A stretch of DNA of 64,000 bases from Saprospirales bacterium (GCA_007695035.1 REEO01000060.1:1-64000), one strand, 5' to 3'; shown: positions 1-9,479, counted from the first letter of the stretch. Translations and numbers: made by a program. Notes: generated by a model from the sequence alone, not told the origin.

Positions 1-79
1 CGTTACCACCATTTCCTTCAACATATTCAAGCAACACCGCCCTCAATGGAATTTATGTAGATAACGCTTGAAGCCTCTC

Positions 80-1453
80 CTACACAAACAAGCTCGAATA
101 AAGCTCATCCACCTTGCCCAATGGAATTAGCTCGAGTTCAATTTCTTTCTTGATGGCCTTGAGGTTGTTGTACTTCGAGTAGTACATGTACTTGAATCCG
201 AGTCGAGCGGCCTCCTGAATGCGCTGTTCAATGCGCCCAACCGCCCTTATTTCTCCCGACAGCCCAATCTCTCCACAAAAGCAGATGTTCTCGGGAACGG
301 GAATGTCTTCCAGGGAACTAAGCAGAGCGGCTGCCACGGATAAGTCCATTGCAGGGTCCATGATTTTTATACCGCCTGCCAGATTCAGGAAGACGTCTTT
401 GGTGCCGAATTGGTGGCCTCCTTTTTTCTCCAAAACAGCGAGTAGCATGCTGAGCCTTCGGAGATCAAAACCAGTGGGTGAACGCTGAGGATTACCGTAG
501 ATGGCCGGAGAGACCAGTGCCTGGGTCTCGATCAACAGGGGCCGTATCCCCTCTATGGCGGCGGAAATGGTGCTTCCCGACAGCTCATCTTCACTCTGCC
601 GCAACATAAACCGGGAAGGGTTCTCGACAGCCTCCAGACCCGTGGCATTCATTTCGTAGATGCCCAACTCATCGGTGGATCCAAACCTGTTTTTCTGCGT
701 TCGGAGGATGCGGTACATGTAGTTGCGGTCACCCTCGAAGTTGAGGACCGTATCTACGATGTGCTCCAGTACCTTTGGGCCCGCGATGGTGCCTTCTTTG
801 GTGATGTGACCGACCAGTATCACCGGAATTCCTTTTGATTTGGCGTATTGCTGAAGGGTGGCTGCGCATTCCCTGACCTGGGAAATGGTACCTGCCGCGG
901 AGTCCAAATAGGAGCTGGTGATGGTTTGCACGGAATCAATAATTACGATGCCGGGTTTCACTTTGTTGGCTACTTTGAGCACATTGTCCAATCGAGTTTC
1001 GGGGAGAATCCAGCCTTCATTTTCACCCAGCCCCATGCGATTAGCCCTCATTTTGATTTGCTCGGCACTCTCCTCACCGGACACATAAAGCGCTTTTTTG
1101 TCAAATTTGGCAGAAAAGGCTATTTTCAACAGCAGAGTGGATTTCCCAATGCCCGGCTCTCCACCGATTAGCACCACCGATCCGGGAACCAGTCCACCTC
1201 CCAGTACGCGGTCAAATTCCCTGTCGGAGGTTGGGACTCTTTTCATTTCACCCATTTCGATGTCGGAGAGTTCCACGGGAGCGGTCCGGGTTGAAGGGGA
1301 TTTGTCGTATTTTTCCAGTGAAGTGGGTGCGCCCTCATTGACGATTTCCTCGGTCATCGTATTCCAACTTCCGCAGGCACTGCACTTGCCCGACCACTTA
1401 GCGTGGGAGGCTCCGCATTGGTTGCAAACAAATACTTTCTTAGGCTTGGCCAT
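80..1453 (-). CDS. radA: DNA repair protein RadA/Sms
   Basis: RadA is a RecA-like ATPase that processes recombination intermediates and drives branch migration in the cytoplasm. The 457-residue product has the full family layout: an N-terminal C4 zinc ribbon (Cys10, Cys13, Cys24, Cys27), a RecA-type ATPase core with Walker A GGEPGIGKST at 97-106, the RadA-specific KNRFG motif near residue 255, and a C-terminal Lon-protease-like domain. An in-frame ATG lies 33 nt upstream, but the family begins at MAKPKK, so I use the ATG at 1453. The gene sits 13 nt after the DksA-like gene and is probably co-transcribed with it. It is the last gene of the long minus-strand run that starts at panC. Confidence 0.96.
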   Translation of the reverse strand: MAKPKKVFVCNQCGASHAKWSGKCSACGSWNTMTEEIVNEGAPTSLEKYDKSPSTRTAPVELSDIEMGEMKRVPTSDREFDRVLGGGLVPGSVVLIGGEPGIGKSTLLLKIAFSAKFDKKALYVSGEESAEQIKMRANRMGLGENEGWILPETRLDNVLKVANKVKPGIVIIDSVQTITSSYLDSAAGTISQVRECAATLQQYAKSKGIPVILVGHITKEGTIAGPKVLEHIVDTVLNFEGDRNYMYRILRTQKNRFGSTDELGIYEMNATGLEAVENPSRFMLRQSEDELSGSTISAAIEGIRPLLIETQALVSPAIYGNPQRSPTGFDLRRLSMLLAVLEKKGGHQFGTKDVFLNLAGGIKIMDPAMDLSVAAALLSSLEDIPVPENICFCGEIGLSGEIRAVGRIEQRIQEAARLGFKYMYYSKYNNLKAIKKEIELELIPLGKVDELYSSLFV

Positions 1454-1466
1454 GGTAAAAGGTGAT

Positions 1467-1808
1467 TTATCGGGCACAGTGAACACAACTATCGCTCTCG
1501 GGCATATACATCAACCGGGGAAGGGCGATGGCATTTCCGCATCTGTCACAAATGCCAAAATTGGGTTCATCGATTTTAGAGAGGGCCATTTTTAACTTAG
1601 CCAGCCTGGATTTGCGGTTGCTTAGGGCGGCATCCGAAACGCCTTTGTTGTTGATGGCATCCATGCGGCTGACCCTGCCAATGGAATTTTCAGGGCTAAT
1701 GGGTTGGGTGTTGGTTTGGAGTTGAGCAATTTGTTCTTCCAACTCCGCAATGGCTTCGGTAATCTTTTTTGCTATAGAAGCACGCTCCTCTTTTCCCGGA
1801 TTTTTCAC
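1467..1808 (-). CDS. TraR/DksA family zinc-finger protein
   Basis: This 113-residue protein has a helical N-terminal half (predicted coiled coil, roughly residues 5-32) and a C-terminal C4 zinc finger (Cys87, Cys90, Cys108, Cys111). That is the layout of the TraR/DksA family, which binds in the RNA polymerase secondary channel. It is shorter than E. coli DksA (about 150 residues), as is usual for Bacteroidota members. The start is GTG at 1808; an in-frame TGA lies two codons upstream, so it cannot extend further. All four cysteines are kept, so it is not the zinc-independent DksA2 form. The role in transcription control is inferred from the family. Confidence 0.88.
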   Translation of the reverse strand: MKNPGKEERASIAKKITEAIAELEEQIAQLQTNTQPISPENSIGRVSRMDAINNKGVSDAALSNRKSRLAKLKMALSKIDEPNFGICDRCGNAIALPRLMYMPESDSCVHCAR

Positions 1809-1913
1809 GGTTCAAAAATTTTATTGCGTCGGCCTTCCCAATGGAAAAGTCTCACATTGCAAAGATGAATGAGGGCTGACTTATGCTTAAAACAGAAGGT
1901 TCAGGGGGGTGGC
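1809..1913 (-). promoter_or_regulatory. Possible promoter of the dksA-like/radA pair
   Basis: This 105-bp gap is the largest spacing between panD and radA. On the minus strand it holds CATCTTTG (1860-1867), a 7/8 match to the Bacteroidota -7 element TAnnTTTG. A TTTT lies 21 nt upstream in the -33 position. The match is imperfect, so this is a weak call that the last two genes can be transcribed separately. Confidence 0.28.
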
Positions 1914-2666
1914 TTACTTAGCACCCGACACCAGCAATTCCTCATCCACCAAAATTCGACCGCAGTTTTCGCAGACGACGATCTTTTTGGCCATGCCCAC
2001 CTCGATCTGAATCTGTGGTGGAACCATGTTGTAGCAACCGCCGCAAGCATCTCTTTCAATGGTCACCACAGCGAGGCCGTTACGGTAACTTTTTCTAATC
2101 TTGTCGTAGGATTTCATCAGGCGCTCATCAATTTTTTTACGAGCCTTTTCAGACTCCTTGAGCAACTTGGTTTCCTCCTTTTCAGTCTTTTTGATGATCC
2201 CCTTGAGTTCTTTCTGCTTATCCTCGAGATTTTTCACGCGCTTATCGCGTTTATCAGTGGCCTCACCGAGAGTAGTTTCTTTTACTTCAATCTGGTCTTT
2301 GGCCTCCCGGATTTTCTTTTCAGACAACTGAATCTCCAATTTCTGATACTCAATTTCCTTGTTGAGCGCATCGAACTCCCGGTTGTTTTTCACCTGCTTA
2401 AGTTGTTCTAGATACCGCTCAATGAGGGAGTTGCTGTCAGCAATATTGGCTTCGTGTTTGGAAACCTGATCTTTGACCTCATCGATGGCATCCTGCATTT
2501 TCTGCATTCTGGTCTCCAGACCGGCCACTTCATCCTCCAAATCACTCACTTCCACGGGGAGTTCACCTTTAAGAACATGAATCTTATCGATCTCACTATC
2601 AATAAGTTGCAACCTATATAAGTCTTTGAGCCTGTCCTCAACACTCACTTCTTTCTTGGTAGCCAT
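1914..2666 (-). CDS. Coiled-coil C4 zinc-ribbon protein (DUF164/CdsZ-like)
   Basis: This 250-residue protein has a long, highly charged coiled coil (about residues 10-190). A C-terminal zinc ribbon follows, with Cys208, Cys211, Cys232 and Cys235. The architecture is that of the C4-type zinc-ribbon family typified by Helicobacter HP0958 (FlgZ), proposed to bind RNA or partner proteins through the ribbon. The start ATG is 1 nt past the stop of the Nif3-like gene, implying translational coupling. The zinc-ribbon/Nif3 pairing is conserved across distant bacteria, which supports a shared but unknown housekeeping job. No flagellar genes are present here, so a flagellar role is unlikely. Confidence 0.88.
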   Translation of the reverse strand: MATKKEVSVEDRLKDLYRLQLIDSEIDKIHVLKGELPVEVSDLEDEVAGLETRMQKMQDAIDEVKDQVSKHEANIADSNSLIERYLEQLKQVKNNREFDALNKEIEYQKLEIQLSEKKIREAKDQIEVKETTLGEATDKRDKRVKNLEDKQKELKGIIKKTEKEETKLLKESEKARKKIDERLMKSYDKIRKSYRNGLAVVTIERDACGGCYNMVPPQIQIEVGMAKKIVVCENCGRILVDEELLVSGAK

Positions 2667-2667
2667 A

Positions 2668-3693
2668 TCAAAAATATTTTACCGGATTTGTATTCACTTT
2701 GCTACAATGGAGCGCAAAGGTACTAAATTTATTACTAATAGTATCAAACAGCAGGTCGATGGTAAATTGTTCGGATTCGTAATGTCCGGTATCTGCTATG
2801 AGTATTTTTCCATCGGCCTCAAAAAATTCGTGGTATTTAAAATCCCCGGTGATGTAGGCATCTGCTCCCTGTGCTATTGCGCTACTCAACAAAAAGGAAC
2901 CGGCACCTCCACACACTGCCACTTTAGTGATAGAATGGTCTCTTCTCGCCGTATGCCTGATTAGCGGTGTGTTCAACTTTTCCTTTACAAACTCCAGAAA
3001 ATAATCCTCCACCTTGGGCATGTCGAACTCTCCTATCACACCCGAGCCCCAGTTGGGATGGGTATTCTGCGTCTCCCAAAAGCTCAGTGGAATGCGGTGC
3101 CGGGAGGCAATGCGATGAACCGCACTCCGCAGGTGGGGCATAATTTCTCCGGCAACCTGCAATTCAGGCTGGGATCCATCGAAGGGTAAGCGGTAATCGA
3201 TTTTACTTTCGCGAAGGCCGATGGTTTCGATTTCCTCCAGGGCTTCCCGGATATTGTCCACCAGCAACCCGGGGACCAGCATGGAAAAAGCCAACAGTCC
3301 TTTTTTGGGAGCCAGTACCCTGATGTTCTGCAACTCCAAGCGCTCTGCAATTTTTCCATTCACTCCCTTCCTGAGCACATTGTCCAGATTGGTGTGTATT
3401 GCGTAGATGGCAATATCGGATTTGATGGCACGCCTCACCACCCTGCCGATCCAATGATCATCTGTAATGGATTTCAATCCTTTAAAAATGAGTGGGTGGT
3501 GGGCGATAACGAGATTACAATTGAGCGCTTCGGCTTCCTCGATGACGGATTCGGTTACGTCCAGGGACACCAGGGCACCAAAAACTTCATCGCCTTTATT
3601 TCCTACCAGCAAACCAGAATTGTCGTAACTCTCCTGGTACATGGGAGGAGCAATGTTCTCAAGTTCTGCGATTACTTCAGCGATTTTTGTCAT
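2668..3693 (-). CDS. Nif3-like dinuclear metal centre protein
   Basis: This is a 341-residue member of the Nif3/YbgI (GTP cyclohydrolase I type 2) family, toroidal hexamers with a two-metal centre. The metal-ligand motifs are visible: HHPLIF near residue 66, the AIHTNLDN segment near 98, and the C-terminal ITGDFKYHEF and DTGHYESEQ motifs. The central 100 or so residues form the extra PII/CutA-like insertion found in longer family members. The substrate is unknown. The gene lies 2 nt after rfaE2 and 1 nt before the zinc-ribbon gene, so all three are probably translated from one message. Confidence 0.9.
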   Translation of the reverse strand: MTKIAEVIAELENIAPPMYQESYDNSGLLVGNKGDEVFGALVSLDVTESVIEEAEALNCNLVIAHHPLIFKGLKSITDDHWIGRVVRRAIKSDIAIYAIHTNLDNVLRKGVNGKIAERLELQNIRVLAPKKGLLAFSMLVPGLLVDNIREALEEIETIGLRESKIDYRLPFDGSQPELQVAGEIMPHLRSAVHRIASRHRIPLSFWETQNTHPNWGSGVIGEFDMPKVEDYFLEFVKEKLNTPLIRHTARRDHSITKVAVCGGAGSFLLSSAIAQGADAYITGDFKYHEFFEADGKILIADTGHYESEQFTIDLLFDTISNKFSTFALHCSKVNTNPVKYF

Positions 3694-3695
3694 GC

Positions 3696-4217
3696 TTATT
3701 CTTCTCTTATTTTTTTCAATAAACGGGAAGATGAGTAACCCTCTATAAATCCGAGGGTATAAACTTTTCCTCCATTTTTAAGTACTGTTTCAGCACCGGC
3801 GATTTCTCCCGGAAGGTAATCTCCACCTTTCACCAGCACATCGGGGAGAACAGCCTCTATGAGTTTTCCGGGATCTTCCTCGTCAAAAGGCACTACCAAA
3901 TCCACCCAACGCACGGCCGCCAACATGGATATTCTGTCTTCAAGAGGAATGATGGGTCTCTTCACTCCTTTGAGTTTCCGCACGGATTCGTCCGAGTTGA
4001 GTCCCACTACCAATTTATCACCAAAACTACGGGCCTCCATAAGGGAGTGCATGTGGCCGGGGTGCAGGAGGTCAAAGCAGCCGTTGGTAAAGGAGACTAC
4101 CAGGCCTTCTTTCTTCCATTGCCGTACACGTCCGGCTGCAGAATCAAAATCCGGGACAACTCTTCCCCGCCAGTACTCCCTCAACCGGTTCAACTTGTTT
4201 TTTTGAGAATCACTCAT
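3696..4217 (-). CDS. rfaE2: RfaE2-type ADP-heptose synthase nucleotidyltransferase domain
   Basis: This is a 173-residue stand-alone cytidylyltransferase-fold protein equivalent to the C-terminal half of HldE/RfaE. It would transfer AMP to D-glycero-D-manno-heptose 1-phosphate for lipopolysaccharide core synthesis. The nucleotidyltransferase signature NGCFDLLHPGH (HxGH type) is near residue 45, with VKGGDYLPGE further on. The frame stays open upstream of 4217, but that extension runs inside the preceding gene and does not resemble the family. The ATG at 4217 follows the upstream TAG by 1 nt. No partner kinase (HldE domain I) is in the window. Confidence 0.88.
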   Translation of the reverse strand: MSDSQKNKLNRLREYWRGRVVPDFDSAAGRVRQWKKEGLVVSFTNGCFDLLHPGHMHSLMEARSFGDKLVVGLNSDESVRKLKGVKRPIIPLEDRISMLAAVRWVDLVVPFDEEDPGKLIEAVLPDVLVKGGDYLPGEIAGAETVLKNGGKVYTLGFIEGYSSSRLLKKIREE

Positions 4218-4218
4218 A

Positions 4219-5295
4219 CTATTTGGTTTGCACAGGGGTCCTTGTTTCAACTTCTCCCTTGCCAGGTTTATTGATAATGGGCAGCAAAATAAGTGCCAGT
4301 AGTCCAAAGGTAACATTGCATCCAATCTGCACACTGAAAAAAAGCACATTGGCGAGTGAAAAGCCATCGGAGGGCAATATACCGTACAGGCTGAGACCTA
4401 TGACAGCGAGGTAGTGAAAAGACCCCATTCCGCCGGGAGTGGGAATAAGCATTCCCAGGGTGCCCAGGGTAAAAACCATCAGGGCGGCGGGTACACCCAA
4501 ATGGGCCGTCGGCGCAAAGGAATTGAAGGCGAGATAGGTCATAAAAAAGTACATGACCCAAATGGTCACAGAGTGAAAGACAAACAGCCCCGGGCGTTTC
4601 AGGTTCTTAATGGTTTTTATACCCTCTAGAAAGCCCTTTCCCAGTGCAATCAGGTAATCCGCCAGGGCGGGCTTGTAAAGTCTTATGATGCGAAAAATCA
4701 ACAAGGCCAATCCCGCAGCGAAAACCATTGCGCCAAACAGGATTAATACCCCTTTCCAACTCAGTGCAAACTCGGCATTTTCCCGCAGGAAAGAAACCAT
4801 TAAATCGTATTGCATGACCAGGGTAAAAAGAACCAGCAACACCATCAGTATCATATCGGTGACCCTATCCATAAAAACCGTGCCCACCACTTTTTCCATA
4901 GGGATTTTCTCGTACTTTGAAAGCGCGCCGCAGCGGACGACCTCTCCCATGCGCGGCAATCCCAAATTGGCAAAATATCCAAGCATGACAGAGAGGAAAG
5001 CATTGAGGCCCGACACTTTATACCCCATCGGTTCTAACAGCATTCTCCACTTGATGGTGCGGCTGACATTACTGAGGAGGAATGCGACAAAGACGAGCAT
5101 TATCCAGAAGTAATTGACCGTTTTGAAATCGGATATAACCTTCCTGATGAGGTTGCACTCCTCTGCTGGTATCCCGTCCAGTTTGCACTGTTCCTGATAG
5201 GACTGGTCGAAGTTGAGATAGACCAGATACAGGACCAGTAAACCCGCGCCCAGAAAAAGCAACATTCTCAGTATATGGCGGGTTAATTTGGTCAA
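4219..5295 (-). CDS. UPF0104 / flippase-like integral membrane protein
   Basis: The 358-residue protein has about eight hydrophobic segments and belongs to the lysylphosphatidylglycerol-synthase transmembrane (UPF0104) family. It has only the membrane half; the cytosolic aminoacyl-transferase domain of MprF is absent. It therefore cannot make lysyl-phosphatidylglycerol and may act as a lipid flippase, though the substrate is unknown. A conserved GMLIPTPGGMGSFHY-type loop is visible near residue 285. The start appears to be TTG at 5295, 2 nt past panD; the first in-frame ATG is ten codons in (5265). The panC-panD-UPF0104 order is common in Bacteroidota. Confidence 0.87.
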   Translation of the reverse strand: MTKLTRHILRMLLFLGAGLLVLYLVYLNFDQSYQEQCKLDGIPAEECNLIRKVISDFKTVNYFWIMLVFVAFLLSNVSRTIKWRMLLEPMGYKVSGLNAFLSVMLGYFANLGLPRMGEVVRCGALSKYEKIPMEKVVGTVFMDRVTDMILMVLLVLFTLVMQYDLMVSFLRENAEFALSWKGVLILFGAMVFAAGLALLIFRIIRLYKPALADYLIALGKGFLEGIKTIKNLKRPGLFVFHSVTIWVMYFFMTYLAFNSFAPTAHLGVPAALMVFTLGTLGMLIPTPGGMGSFHYLAVIGLSLYGILPSDGFSLANVLFFSVQIGCNVTFGLLALILLPIINKPGKGEVETRTPVQTK

Positions 5296-5297
5296 TT

Positions 5298-5648
5298 TTA
5301 ATCCGTTAGTTTGTTGTTGGGTCCGGGAAAAATGGTGGTGGGCTTAAATCCTCTTGCTTCTTCGGGAGTCATGTACGCATACGAAATGACAATGATGACA
5401 TCTCCCGGTTGAACCCTCCTGGCGGCGGCGCCATTCAGACAAATGGAGCCACTGCCCCGCTCTCCTTTAATTACATAGGTCTCGAGGCGTTCCCCATTAT
5501 TGTTGTTCACAATCTGAACCCGCTCACCTTCCTGAATTTTGGAAGCTTCTAAAAGGTCCTCATCTATGGTAATACTGCCGACATAATTGAGGTTGGCTTC
5601 GGTTACCACAGCCCGGTGTATTTTCGATTTAAAAACCTGTATCCACAT
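5298..5648 (-). CDS. panD: Aspartate 1-decarboxylase proenzyme
   Basis: PanD converts L-aspartate to beta-alanine, the precursor joined to pantoate by PanC. The 116-residue length is typical. The self-cleavage site Gly24-Ser25 is present in YVGSITID; cleavage leaves a pyruvoyl group on Ser25. The substrate-binding segment near Lys9 and the catalytic region around Tyr22 are also conserved. The gene follows panC by 54 nt and precedes the UPF0104 gene by 2 nt. With panC it gives the window the last two steps to pantothenate; panB and panE are not here. Confidence 0.96.
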   Translation of the reverse strand: MWIQVFKSKIHRAVVTEANLNYVGSITIDEDLLEASKIQEGERVQIVNNNNGERLETYVIKGERGSGSICLNGAAARRVQPGDVIIVISYAYMTPEEARGFKPTTIFPGPNNKLTD

Positions 5649-5702
5649 AAGCGGCGCAAAATTAATAATTTTTGAAGAAATGGGAGAAAGTGCGGGGTGA
5701 CA

Positions 5703-6572
5703 CTAACCGGCAAAATAACACACACCCTGTTTGATCACCAGATTATCTATCAACCGGACACCACCGGCTTTAGCTGCAACGCAGGCGACCACTTTGTCTC
5801 TAACCATCCCACTATTTAAAGGCAACAGGGATTCGGGTGCTGCGAGTTCAAAATACTCCGGTTCGAGACCACGCTCCCTGATTTGCTTCAGTGCCATTTC
5901 TCTGACTTCTTCAACCGGATGGGTTTTTATCCATTTGCTACAATCCATTAGCGTTTGGAAAATTACCGGTGCGCGCTTTCTCATTTCGGAGCTTAAACGA
6001 ATATTTCGGGAACTCATTGCCAATCCATCTGCTTCCCGCACTGTTTCCACAGGCACCAAATCAACCTTTAATCCCAGGTCTTTTATCAACTTGTTAACTA
6101 CAACCACCTGTTGGAAATCTTTCAATCCCATGTAAATGGCATCCGGTTCAATCAGTTCCAAAAATCGGTGCACCACCTGGGCCACTCCCCTGAAATGGCC
6201 AGGCCTGAACTCACCCTCCATCACACCGTCCAATCTTCCGAGGTCAAAATTGAGCGTGTATTCGCGTCCGTTCGGGTAAATTTCCCTTTCCCCGGGAAAA
6301 AACACAAGATCGCAGCCTGCCTTTCTAAGCATATCCACATCGCCATCAATATCCCGTGGATAGTTCTCAAGGTCGTTTGGGTCGTTAAATTGTGTAGGGT
6401 TGACAAATACTGAGCAAACAGTTCTGTCGCACTGCTTCACTGACTTTTCAATAAGTGCAATATGTCCACGATGAAGAGCTCCCATGGTAGGCACAAAGCC
6501 GATCCGCTTGCCTGCCCTTTTCCATTTTTGAATAATTTCGCAAAGTTCTGAGCCCTTTTCTATCACATCCAT
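5703..6572 (-). CDS. panC: Pantothenate synthetase
   Basis: PanC is the ATP-dependent ligase that joins pantoate and beta-alanine in coenzyme A biosynthesis. The 289-residue product begins MDVIEKGSEL. It shows the nucleotide-binding PTMGALHRGH motif (HxGH) near residue 33, FVNPTQFN near 60, the GLKDFQQ segment near 155, and MSSRN near 185, which replaces the KMSKS loop. An in-frame extension of 17 codons upstream does not look like the family, so I place the start at the ATG at 6572. It heads the long minus-strand gene run. Confidence 0.95.
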   Translation of the reverse strand: MDVIEKGSELCEIIQKWKRAGKRIGFVPTMGALHRGHIALIEKSVKQCDRTVCSVFVNPTQFNDPNDLENYPRDIDGDVDMLRKAGCDLVFFPGEREIYPNGREYTLNFDLGRLDGVMEGEFRPGHFRGVAQVVHRFLELIEPDAIYMGLKDFQQVVVVNKLIKDLGLKVDLVPVETVREADGLAMSSRNIRLSSEMRKRAPVIFQTLMDCSKWIKTHPVEEVREMALKQIRERGLEPEYFELAAPESLLPLNSGMVRDKVVACVAAKAGGVRLIDNLVIKQGVCYFAG

Positions 6573-6748
6573 AATCCCGATATTTAGTTGAATTACACTT
6601 TCCCAATAGCAGTCTAAAATCACCAGTGACAGCCCAACATCTGTTTAGGGTATTGAGCGAATATAAATCCGGCCCCGATTCACCTCTTGAGAAAGTGGGG
6701 ATTCCCGGTGGGTGATCACGGGCCTGCTTACTTTTTTTTCCAAAAAAC

Positions 6749-8767
6749 TCACTCTCCCAAATACCTGTCTAACCAATCGACAAACTCATCGTACCAGTAA
6801 ATGCTGTTTTGGGGGCTGAGTATCCAGTGGTTTTCATCGGGGAAATAGACCAGTCGGGCATCGAGACCCATTTCTTTATAAATTCCGTACACCAGCAAGC
6901 CGTGTCCGACAGGCACCCTGTAGTCCAATTCTCCGTGAATGACCAGCATGGGCGTTTCGAAATTTTCGGCAAACATGGCCGGGTTGGCATCCATGAGATT
7001 GTCAAAATTCTCCCAGGGGGATCCGTCGTACTGGTACTTTCGATTTGCCGTGTAATCTGCAGAAAACTGCATGTGAATATTGTAAACTCCGGCGTGGTTG
7101 ATCAGTGCGCGGTAGCGATCGGTGTGACCGGCTATCCAACTCACCATATAACCTCCGTAGCTACCACCCGCTGCCGCAGTTCTGTCAGCATCGATATAGT
7201 CTTTCTCTTCCATAAAATCGGTGGCCTTCATAATATCCCGGAATGGCAAGTCCGCATGCGAACCGTGAATGGACTGGGCAAATTCCTGTCCAAAACTGGT
7301 GGAACCGTGGAAATTCGGCATGGCTACGACGTAACCGGCCGCAGCAAAAACCTTCGCATTCCAGCGGTAGTGCCACGAATCCCCAAAAATACCGTGTGGC
7401 CCTCCGTGAATCAACATCACCAGCGGATATTCTTCCTCCTCATCAAATTCGGGTGGGTAGATTACAAACATCTGAATATCCACATCATTGGCTCCAGTGT
7501 AAACCACATCCTCCACACCGCCCAACACGACATCCTCAAGAATATGAGAATTGGCATTGGTAAGGCGGGAAACATTCTCTCCATCCTTATCCATCGCATA
7601 GACATCCACGGGATCCTTCAGGCTGTGGTTCAAAAAGAGCAGCCTGTCACCCGCCACAGAAACCCCTGAAGAAGATCCTCCCGGAAATAGGAGTTCGGCC
7701 TCACCACCTGCGACAGGCAGAGACCAAAGCGCTGTTCTGGCGTTGTGCTGAGCGTGGAAAAACAGTCTATTCTCATCCGCTGACCACTTCCAACCACTGG
7801 CTGAGAGGTCAATACCTGAACCGATGTTCTTCCTGCTACCGTTCTCAAGGTCGTAAATCACGATCTCGACATTGTCGGCATAAAAATGGTATAGGTTCTG
7901 CATTCCATACGCCAACTTATCTCCGGAAGGACTGAAAACCGGGTTCAGGTCCGAGGCCTCATTGTCAGGGGTGATGTTTTCCATGTTCCCACTGCCATCT
8001 GTATCCAACAAGAAAATATCGTAGTTGAGCCGGTCAAAGGGCGGTGGTGTTGAATTCATAGAAACGGCTATGCGGTCACCATCAGGGGCGATGTCGTAAG
8101 AAACGCCGCCCATCATGTTGAAGTAATTTGAAGTGTTGGGCATCAGATCGGTCACTTTCTCAGACTCCAGGTCCACTGTAAAAAGCCGGGGAAAAAAACC
8201 ATTGGTCAGCCATCGGTCCCAAAAACGGTACATGTAGTGCTCCGTGCTTTTGGCGGTGACTTTAGATTCGTTTTGCTCGTCGATAATTTCTTGCATAGTT
8301 GTCCAACAACCATCGTAATCGGGGTGAATATTCGCACCAAAGGCAATTTTACTTCCATCGGGAAACCAACGGGGAGAGAAAACCCCCACAGGAAGGTCGG
8401 TAACCTTTCTGGCCTCGCCCCAACCATGTTCCAGGATGTAGAGTTGACCGGGACCATCAGCTCTTCTGCTGACAAAACCGATTCTCTCTCCTTTCGGGCA
8501 CCAAAAAGGCGAACTCTCCTTTCCGTTGAAAGTGATTTTTCGACTCTCTCCGGTGACATTGTCCAGGAGGAAAATGTAGGTCGATGGGCTGTTCTCCTCA
8601 ATGTCATAACGCGTCACCTGGTAAAGGCTTTGCGATCCATCCGGTGAAACAGTCAGATTGGAGATTCGATCGAGTTTCCACAAGTGCTCGGCGGTCAAAA
8701 ACTCCTGGGCAGTTCCCGTGGTCCAGATCAATGTGGCAATAATGGTGGTAAAAATTATTCTCAACAT
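6749..8767 (-). CDS. S9 family prolyl oligopeptidase-like peptidase, secreted
   Basis: This is a 672-residue alpha/beta-hydrolase peptidase of the S9 family, probably periplasmic: a signal peptide (about residues 1-20, ending TGTAQ) precedes the mature chain. Residues 25-410 contain WD40/beta-propeller-like repeats (recurring SPDG, FPDG, SPSGD turns) that gate the active site. The catalytic domain occupies about 430-672. The triad reads Ser536 in GGSYGG, Asp615 in GELDYRVP and His647 in ENHW. Such enzymes cut short peptides, often dipeptides from the N terminus; the exact specificity cannot be read from sequence. The minus strand has TATTTTTG at 8791-8798, a good -7 element, about 25 nt before the ATG. 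Confidence 0.92.
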   Translation of the reverse strand: MLRIIFTTIIATLIWTTGTAQEFLTAEHLWKLDRISNLTVSPDGSQSLYQVTRYDIEENSPSTYIFLLDNVTGESRKITFNGKESSPFWCPKGERIGFVSRRADGPGQLYILEHGWGEARKVTDLPVGVFSPRWFPDGSKIAFGANIHPDYDGCWTTMQEIIDEQNESKVTAKSTEHYMYRFWDRWLTNGFFPRLFTVDLESEKVTDLMPNTSNYFNMMGGVSYDIAPDGDRIAVSMNSTPPPFDRLNYDIFLLDTDGSGNMENITPDNEASDLNPVFSPSGDKLAYGMQNLYHFYADNVEIVIYDLENGSRKNIGSGIDLSASGWKWSADENRLFFHAQHNARTALWSLPVAGGEAELLFPGGSSSGVSVAGDRLLFLNHSLKDPVDVYAMDKDGENVSRLTNANSHILEDVVLGGVEDVVYTGANDVDIQMFVIYPPEFDEEEEYPLVMLIHGGPHGIFGDSWHYRWNAKVFAAAGYVVAMPNFHGSTSFGQEFAQSIHGSHADLPFRDIMKATDFMEEKDYIDADRTAAAGGSYGGYMVSWIAGHTDRYRALINHAGVYNIHMQFSADYTANRKYQYDGSPWENFDNLMDANPAMFAENFETPMLVIHGELDYRVPVGHGLLVYGIYKEMGLDARLVYFPDENHWILSPQNSIYWYDEFVDWLDRYLGE

Positions 8768-9479
8768 ATCGCGATAGTTTGGTTTGGATACAAAAATAGC
8801 GAATTATTGGAAAACTTCCGCATTCCCCCGAAATTACCGTCGAAAAATGGCGGGTGAAGTCACTGCTTTTGCAGGATAGATTTCCCATCACATTGACTGG
8901 TTGTAAGTTGAGTATTTTTTCTGCCTCTATTCAGAATTCGGTTCCTGGGGGTGCTTGAGGCTGGTGTAGAGGAATGGTAGTAATGTCGGAGGCCCTACAT
9001 CTTTTCTCGCTTTAGGTGAAAGACTGTAGCGGGAATTAGAATATTGAGGATGCCATGGTATCAATTTGAGTATGACCCATTTCTCTTTGTGCTCCGTTTA
9101 TTTCGACTGTCGCTTACTTCGGCAAGCACTTCGACTATCACTCAGCACGACGCTCAGTACATCGCAATGCAGCGCTCTGTGGTGAGTCAAAAATGGTTTA
9201 CCAAAGGAGAATGGAGATTGTATAGAAGGTGGTTTACCTCAGCAACAAAGAGCACGGATAATCTTTAAAAAACAGGTTATTTTTTATGCGTAAAGTTCAT
9301 TAATCATTTGCCTACAGCCCGATCCTGGATTTTAAGGAAAAAACTGCTTCGCTACCCACAGCGTATTCCTTATTTGCTTCAAGGCTATGTGAAAATGAAA
9401 TCACCCACTGCCTGAAAACCTGGAAAGACAAACTGAGGAAATGCGACAATTCTAGTAGATGTCAACAGGAGCTGTGCGA
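8768..9479. other. Gene-free stretch with dispersed-repeat segment
   Basis: About 710 bp with no gene I can support. Around 9081-9165 there is a low-complexity segment with phrases such as CTCCGTTTATTTCGACTG and CTCAGTACATCGC. Related phrases recur near 12367, 50508 and 50771, so this looks like a member of a dispersed intergenic repeat. The rest has no recognisable motif. The first 30 bp form the promoter of the S9 peptidase. Confidence 0.45.

Noticed and set aside
1-79. End of a plus-strand gene at the left edge
   Set aside because: All three plus frames stop within about 70 bp and none has a recognisable ending, so no call can be supported.
4218-4367. N-terminal extension of the RfaE2-type protein
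   Set aside because: The extra codons run inside the upstream gene and do not match the family; the ATG at 4217 follows the upstream stop directly.
6809-7669. A 286-codon plus-strand frame inside the S9 peptidase gene
   Set aside because: It is antisense to a gene whose catalytic motifs are intact. The frame's composition is that of a shadow.
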